A DNA stretch of 27,656 bases from an uncultured Bacteroidota bacterium (GTDB taxonomy: Bacteria > Bacteroidota > Bacteroidia > NS11-12g > UBA955). The notes under the pieces are model-generated. The model was not told where the DNA came from and searched no databases. It saw only the letters and a list, made by a program, of their open reading frames with translations. A program made the position numbers and the translations under genes. Shown here one piece after another: positions 23,982 through 27,656 of the stretch. How positions within the stretch are numbered: the stretch's first letter is position 1; each line of letters begins with the position of its first letter. The stretch lies in the NCBI GenBank assembly GCA_903879775.1, contig CAIRMY010000079.1, positions 1 through 27,656 on the forward strand. The letters are read 5' to 3'.

Positions 23982-25742
23982 ATGAAAAAAATTGGACTAT
24001 TATTAACTGCTGCGGCAGGCTTTACAATGTCTGCAACAGCGCAGTTCATTGAGCAAGTAGGTTTTGTTGGTGCTTTAGAAAATAACGCATCAAAAGATTG
24101 GACAAAAGGTTGGGCAAATTGGAATCCTAAAACAACAGTTTACGGAGTTGCAACAGATTCAACAACATTGTCTGATGCTTCTGGTAAGAAAGTGATTTCT
24201 GGTACAGTAACATTAAATGCATCTACTATATATTTATTAAAGAGTTTTTGCATTGTTCCATCAGGTGCTAAATTAGTGGTTCCTGCAGGTACAATTATTC
24301 GTGGAATGGCTGATGCAAATGCATCTCCTAAAATGTATGCAACAATAATCGTTGAACGTGGTGGTATGATTGAATTAAACGGTACTTCAAGCAGCCCAGT
24401 GATTTTAACATCTAACAAAGCAGTTGGCTCTAGAGAAAGAGGCGATTGGGGTGGTTTGGTTTTATCTGGTAAAGCAGTTAACAACCAAGGTGCTGATGTG
24501 CAATTAGAAGGATTTTCTAACGTTGCATTCGACAATACTTTAGGTAAACATGGTGGAACTGATGATGGCGATAACTCTGGTACAATTACTTACACTCGTG
24601 TAGAATTTGCAGGTTATGCATTTGAACCAAACAAAGAAATCAATGGTGTTACTTTTGGTTCTGTTGGTAATAAAACTGTGGTAAACGGTATGCAAGTTTC
24701 TTATTCTGGTGATGATGCTTACGAATGGTTTGGTGGTACTGTAAATGCAAAACATTTAATTGCTTTCAAAACAACTGATGATGATTTCGATACAGATTTC
24801 GGTTTCCGTGGTGCAGTTCAGTTTGGTATTGCTTACAGAGATTCTTCTTATTTCGATTTGTCTTGGAATGCTCCTTCTGGATCTTCTACTTCAGAAACAT
24901 TTGAATCTGATAATGATGCAAGTGGTTCAGGTTTGAAGCCTTACACTGCAGCGTTGTTTTCAAATATCACTTGTATTGGTCCTATCGGTGAAGGTCAGAA
25001 ATATTCTAACTTGAGTAAAACTGCTCAATCTGCATTCCGTCGTGGTGCTAGAATTAGAAGAAATAGCCGTTTGTCTATCATTAATTCAATCTTTACAGGT
25101 TACAGAAACTTTGTAATGTTTGATGGAGATAGCGTATTGGTTGCAGCTGGTGTTAAACCAAATGGTACTGTAACTGAAACTTCTAACTTATTCAGAAATA
25201 ATTATATTGTAAACACAGCTTCTGCTGCCACTGCTGGTGTAACTAACTCTGGTTTGGCTGAAGTTGATAGTAAGAATACTCCTGCAGGTTTAGATGCTTG
25301 GTTGCGTTTGGCTGCAAACGGAAATTCAATTGATGACGTTACAAATGGTAAAGGCAATGTGTTGGTAGATATCCAAAACAATGATTTCAGAATCATTGCT
25401 GGAAAAGCAACTTCAACAATGGCTAACTTTAACAATTCAGTTGTTGATTTATTCGGTAAATTCAATGCGGTGAATAACATCTCTGAAGTAACTGGAGTAA
25501 GTGTTTATCCTAATCCTGCTGTGAACGAAATCAATGTTGATTTCAATTCTAACATCGCATTTAACGGTACTGTTAAAATTATGGATTTGTCTGGTAAAAC
25601 TTTAATCCAAAAATCAATCAATGCTTTAGAAGGTTTGAATAATGTTTCTTTCGAAACTTCTAATGTAAGCAATGGAATTTACTTAGTGGTTATGTCTTCA
25701 AACAAAGGACAATTTTCACAAAAAGTAATCGTAAATAAATAA
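23982..25742 (+). CDS. T9SS-secreted protein with type A sorting domain
   Basis: 586 residues from ATG 23982 with signal peptide MKKIGLLLTAAAGFTMSATAQ; the GTG at 23961 is in frame but would disrupt it. The middle (about 60-330) has the rhythm of a right-handed beta-helix protein: LVVPAGTIIRGM, ATIIVERGGMIELNGTSSSP, VILTSNKAVGS, RGDWGGLVLSGKAVNN and later EWFGGTVNAKHLIAFKTTDDDFDTDFGF. The last 80 residues are a Por secretion/sorting domain: GVSVYPNPAVNEINVDF, VKIMDLSGKTLIQK, SNGIYLVVMSSNKG, KVIVNK. It is therefore exported through T9SS to the surface or medium. Its codon usage resembles that of highly expressed genes. Proteins of this type often sit beside a TonB receptor like the preceding one; the ligand is not known to me. 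Confidence 0.85.
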   Translation: MKKIGLLLTAAAGFTMSATAQFIEQVGFVGALENNASKDWTKGWANWNPKTTVYGVATDSTTLSDASGKKVISGTVTLNASTIYLLKSFCIVPSGAKLVVPAGTIIRGMADANASPKMYATIIVERGGMIELNGTSSSPVILTSNKAVGSRERGDWGGLVLSGKAVNNQGADVQLEGFSNVAFDNTLGKHGGTDDGDNSGTITYTRVEFAGYAFEPNKEINGVTFGSVGNKTVVNGMQVSYSGDDAYEWFGGTVNAKHLIAFKTTDDDFDTDFGFRGAVQFGIAYRDSSYFDLSWNAPSGSSTSETFESDNDASGSGLKPYTAALFSNITCIGPIGEGQKYSNLSKTAQSAFRRGARIRRNSRLSIINSIFTGYRNFVMFDGDSVLVAAGVKPNGTVTETSNLFRNNYIVNTASAATAGVTNSGLAEVDSKNTPAGLDAWLRLAANGNSIDDVTNGKGNVLVDIQNNDFRIIAGKATSTMANFNNSVVDLFGKFNAVNNISEVTGVSVYPNPAVNEINVDFNSNIAFNGTVKIMDLSGKTLIQKSINALEGLNNVSFETSNVSNGIYLVVMSSNKGQFSQKVIVNK

Positions 25743-25769
25743 TAGTTTTCTCAACATGTTTAGTGAAAG

Positions 25770-25795
25770 AGGATCCCTTCGGGGATCCTTTTTTT
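25770..25795 (+). terminator. intrinsic terminator after the T9SS protein gene
   Basis: AGGATCCC, the stable TTCG tetraloop and GGGATCCT form an 8-bp stem followed by seven T (25789-25795). Confidence 0.92.
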
Positions 25796-25842
25796 ATGTT
25801 GCACTTTTTGCAAATGTTCAATTGGTCTTTTGCGTTTTATGC

Positions 25843-25876
25843 AAAAAAAATGTCCCTCATTTATGAAGGACATTTT
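25843..25876 (-). terminator. intrinsic terminator of fhs (minus strand)
   Basis: On the minus strand AAAATGTCCTTCAT pairs with ATGAGGGACATTTT (14 positions with one G-U) and continues into a run of eight T. It lies 22 bp after the fhs stop. Confidence 0.88.
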
Positions 25877-25897
25877 GTTTCTAGTAAATGTTGAATT

Positions 25898-27562
25898 TTA
25901 GCTCAATCCTGTGATTTTGCCGTTCACAACGTCCATTCCTAATGCTGATGGCTCTTTTGGTAAACCTGGCATTCTCATGATATCACCAGCAACGGCAACA
26001 ATGAATTCTGCACCTGCATTGATGATTAACTGATCAATACGAATGGTGAAGTCTTTTTCTACACCCACTTTCTTTGCGTTGTCGGTGAAAGAAAATTGCG
26101 TTTTCGCAATACATACTGGCCATTTGTCGGCACCAAGTTCAATGATATTTTTGAGGGACTTGCGAGCGTTATCACCTAAGATAATGTTCTTGCCACCATA
26201 AACTTTTTGAACAATTTTTTCAATTTTTGTTTCTACTGAATCTTCTAATTCATAGGTATGTATAATGGCTTTAGAAGGATTGCTTTCAACAATCTCAACC
26301 ACTTTTTTAGCCAATTCTACAGCACCATCGCCACCGTTTGCAAATCCTTGGTTTCTAGCAAATGCAGCACCCAAACCTTTACAGAAATCTTCAACCATTT
26401 GAAGTTCTTCCTCAGAGTCGAAGTGGAATTGATTCAGAGCAACCACAACTGTTTGTCCGAAGTTTTGTAAATTTTGAATGTGGCGTTCTAAGTTTGCCAA
26501 TCCTTTTTGCAATCCTTCTTTATTTTGCAATTTGATTTCCTTTTCAGGAACCATTCCATGAAGTTTTAAACTTTGAGTGGTTGTTACCAAAACTGTTGCT
26601 TTAGGCGCTAAGCCTGCAGCACGGCACTAGATATTTAAGAATTTTTCAGCACCCAAATCGCTTCCAAAACCAGATTCAGTAACAGTATATTCTGAATGTT
26701 GTAGAGCGGCATAAGTTGCTTGTATGCTATTGCAACCGTGTGCAATGTTTGCAAAAGGACCACCATGAATAAATGCAGCACCACCTTCTAAGGTTTGAAC
26801 CAAATTAGGGTTAATTGCATCTTTTAACAAAGCAATAATTGCACCTGTTACTTTTAAATCATTCACTCTGAAAGGATGTCCCTCATGAGTATAACCCAAT
26901 AAAATTTGACCAACTCTTCTTCTCAAATCGTCGAGAGAGGTAGAAAGGCAAAGAATGGCCATGATTTCAGAAGCTGGAGTAATGTCGAAACCAGTTTCTT
27001 GAGGAATCCCATTTGTGCTTCCTCCCAATCCAGAAGTGATATAGCGCAATGAACGGTCGTTCACGTCTAAAACCCTTCTCCAAAGTACTTTTTTAAGTGC
27101 AGTTGGTTTTCCTTGGTTGATGTATTGATAGTTATCGATTAATGCTGCAAGCGTATTGTTGGCGGAGGTAATGGCGTGGAAATCACCTGTGAAATGCAAG
27201 TTGATGTCCTCCATTGGAAGTACTTGTGAGTACCCTCCACCGGCAGCACCACCTTTCATGCCGAAGCAAGGACCAAGAGAAGGTTCGCGCAATGCTACAA
27301 TGGCATTTTTGCCGATTTTCTTGAGCCCTTGGGTTAGAGCAACTGAAGTGGTTGTTTTACCACTGCCGCTTTTATTTGGCGTGGTGGCAGTAACCAAAAT
27401 TAGGTTACTTTGTTGGATTCTATTTTTGTCGGCCTTGAAATCAATTTTAGCTTTAAATTTACCATAAGGCTCAAGGCTGTTATGATCTACACCAATTTCT
27501 TCGGCGATTTGCGTGATAGGCTTTAAATTAGCCTGTTGTGCAATTTCTATGTCACTAAGCAT
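25898..27562 (-). pseudogene. fhs: formate-tetrahydrofolate ligase gene interrupted by one in-frame amber codon
   Basis: FTHFS makes 10-formyl-tetrahydrofolate from formate, ATP and THF. Reading from ATG 27562, the first 311 residues carry the P-loop region TPNKSGSGKTTT (61-72), REPSLGPCFGMKGGAAGGGY, LHFTGDFHAITSANN, LEGGAAFIHGGPFANIAHG and SGFGSDLGAEKFLNI. A TAG stop follows at 26629-26627. The same frame continues without loss as CRAAGLAPKATVLVTTTQSLKLHG up to the normal end RMPGLPKEPSALGMDVVNGKITGL. The family usually reads D-I-K-C-R here, so AAG (Lys) became TAG by one substitution. Including the stop codon the frame has 554 positions, full family length. Either the gene is inactivated, the stop is read through, or the base is a sequencing error. 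The 94 bp upstream hold nothing I can name. Confidence 0.92.
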
Positions 27563-27656
27563 TCGGCTAAATTAGGGTAAAATGTGGTGAACTTCAAAAT
27601 TTTAGTCTTTTAAAATCGAAGAATGTATAAAAAATAATACGTTCCTAAAAAGTGTA

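Noticed and set aside
26627..26629. Reassigned UAG codon to explain the stop in fhs.
   Set aside because: The second GH144-like gene ends with TAG at 20125-20127 at the normal family end, so UAG works as a stop in this genome.
1..27656. Insertion sequences, prophage genes, tRNA or rRNA genes, integrase sites.
   Set aside because: I saw no transposase or integrase motif, no terminal inverted repeats around a gene and no tRNA or rRNA segments.

Overview
The window comes from a member of the Bacteroidota. It carries a SusC/SusD pair, a type IX secretion (Por) C-terminal sorting domain, a DUF4476 protein, AT-rich DNA and mostly absent Shine-Dalgarno sequences. I cannot fix the order or genus. 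All reading is by eye, from motifs and recalled family knowledge.

Left part (1-4982, all protein genes on the minus strand). A partial cutC is translationally coupled (ATGA overlap) to a glycosylasparaginase of the Elizabethkingia type. Next come a small secreted protein of unknown function and a ppk1-ppx polyphosphate operon joined by a TTGA overlap. Between ppx and the small protein, the plus strand shows a Bacteroidota-type promoter, a two-part hairpin and an intrinsic terminator. Together these look like an unannotated small RNA of about 110 nt.

Centre (about 5140-20130): a polysaccharide utilization locus (PUL). On the plus strand lie SusC, SusD, a LamG-type surface lipoprotein, a GH144-like lipoprotein (the family databases call 'glucoamylase') and a GH3 beta-glucosidase. 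They face a minus-strand unit of a serine esterase lipoprotein, a GH31 alpha-glucosidase and a wrecked osmC. A second GH144-like enzyme is transcribed divergently from the esterase. Two GH144-type endo-beta-1,2-glucanases plus GH3 point to beta-1,2-glucan. Adding an alpha-glucosidase and an esterase suggests the target could be decorated, alpha-1,6-closed cyclic periplasmic glucans of Proteobacteria. That last step is inference. No PUL regulator is inside the window. Expression seems layered: the SusC leader has a long hairpin, the LamG gene has an almost G-free heptamer-repeat leader, and a terminator-like hairpin lies in the first codons of the GH144 gene.

Right part (20139-27656). It holds a His/Cys-rich DUF4476 protein (minus), a TonB-dependent receptor followed by a T9SS-secreted protein (plus, each with a strong terminator), and a formate-tetrahydrofolate ligase gene (minus). 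The fhs gene is intact except for one in-frame amber codon at a conserved lysine position.

Main items for a second look: the PUL and its proposed substrate, the candidate sRNA, the fhs nonsense codon, the osmC remnant, the terminator inside the GH144 signal-peptide region, and the cutC-glycosylasparaginase coupling.
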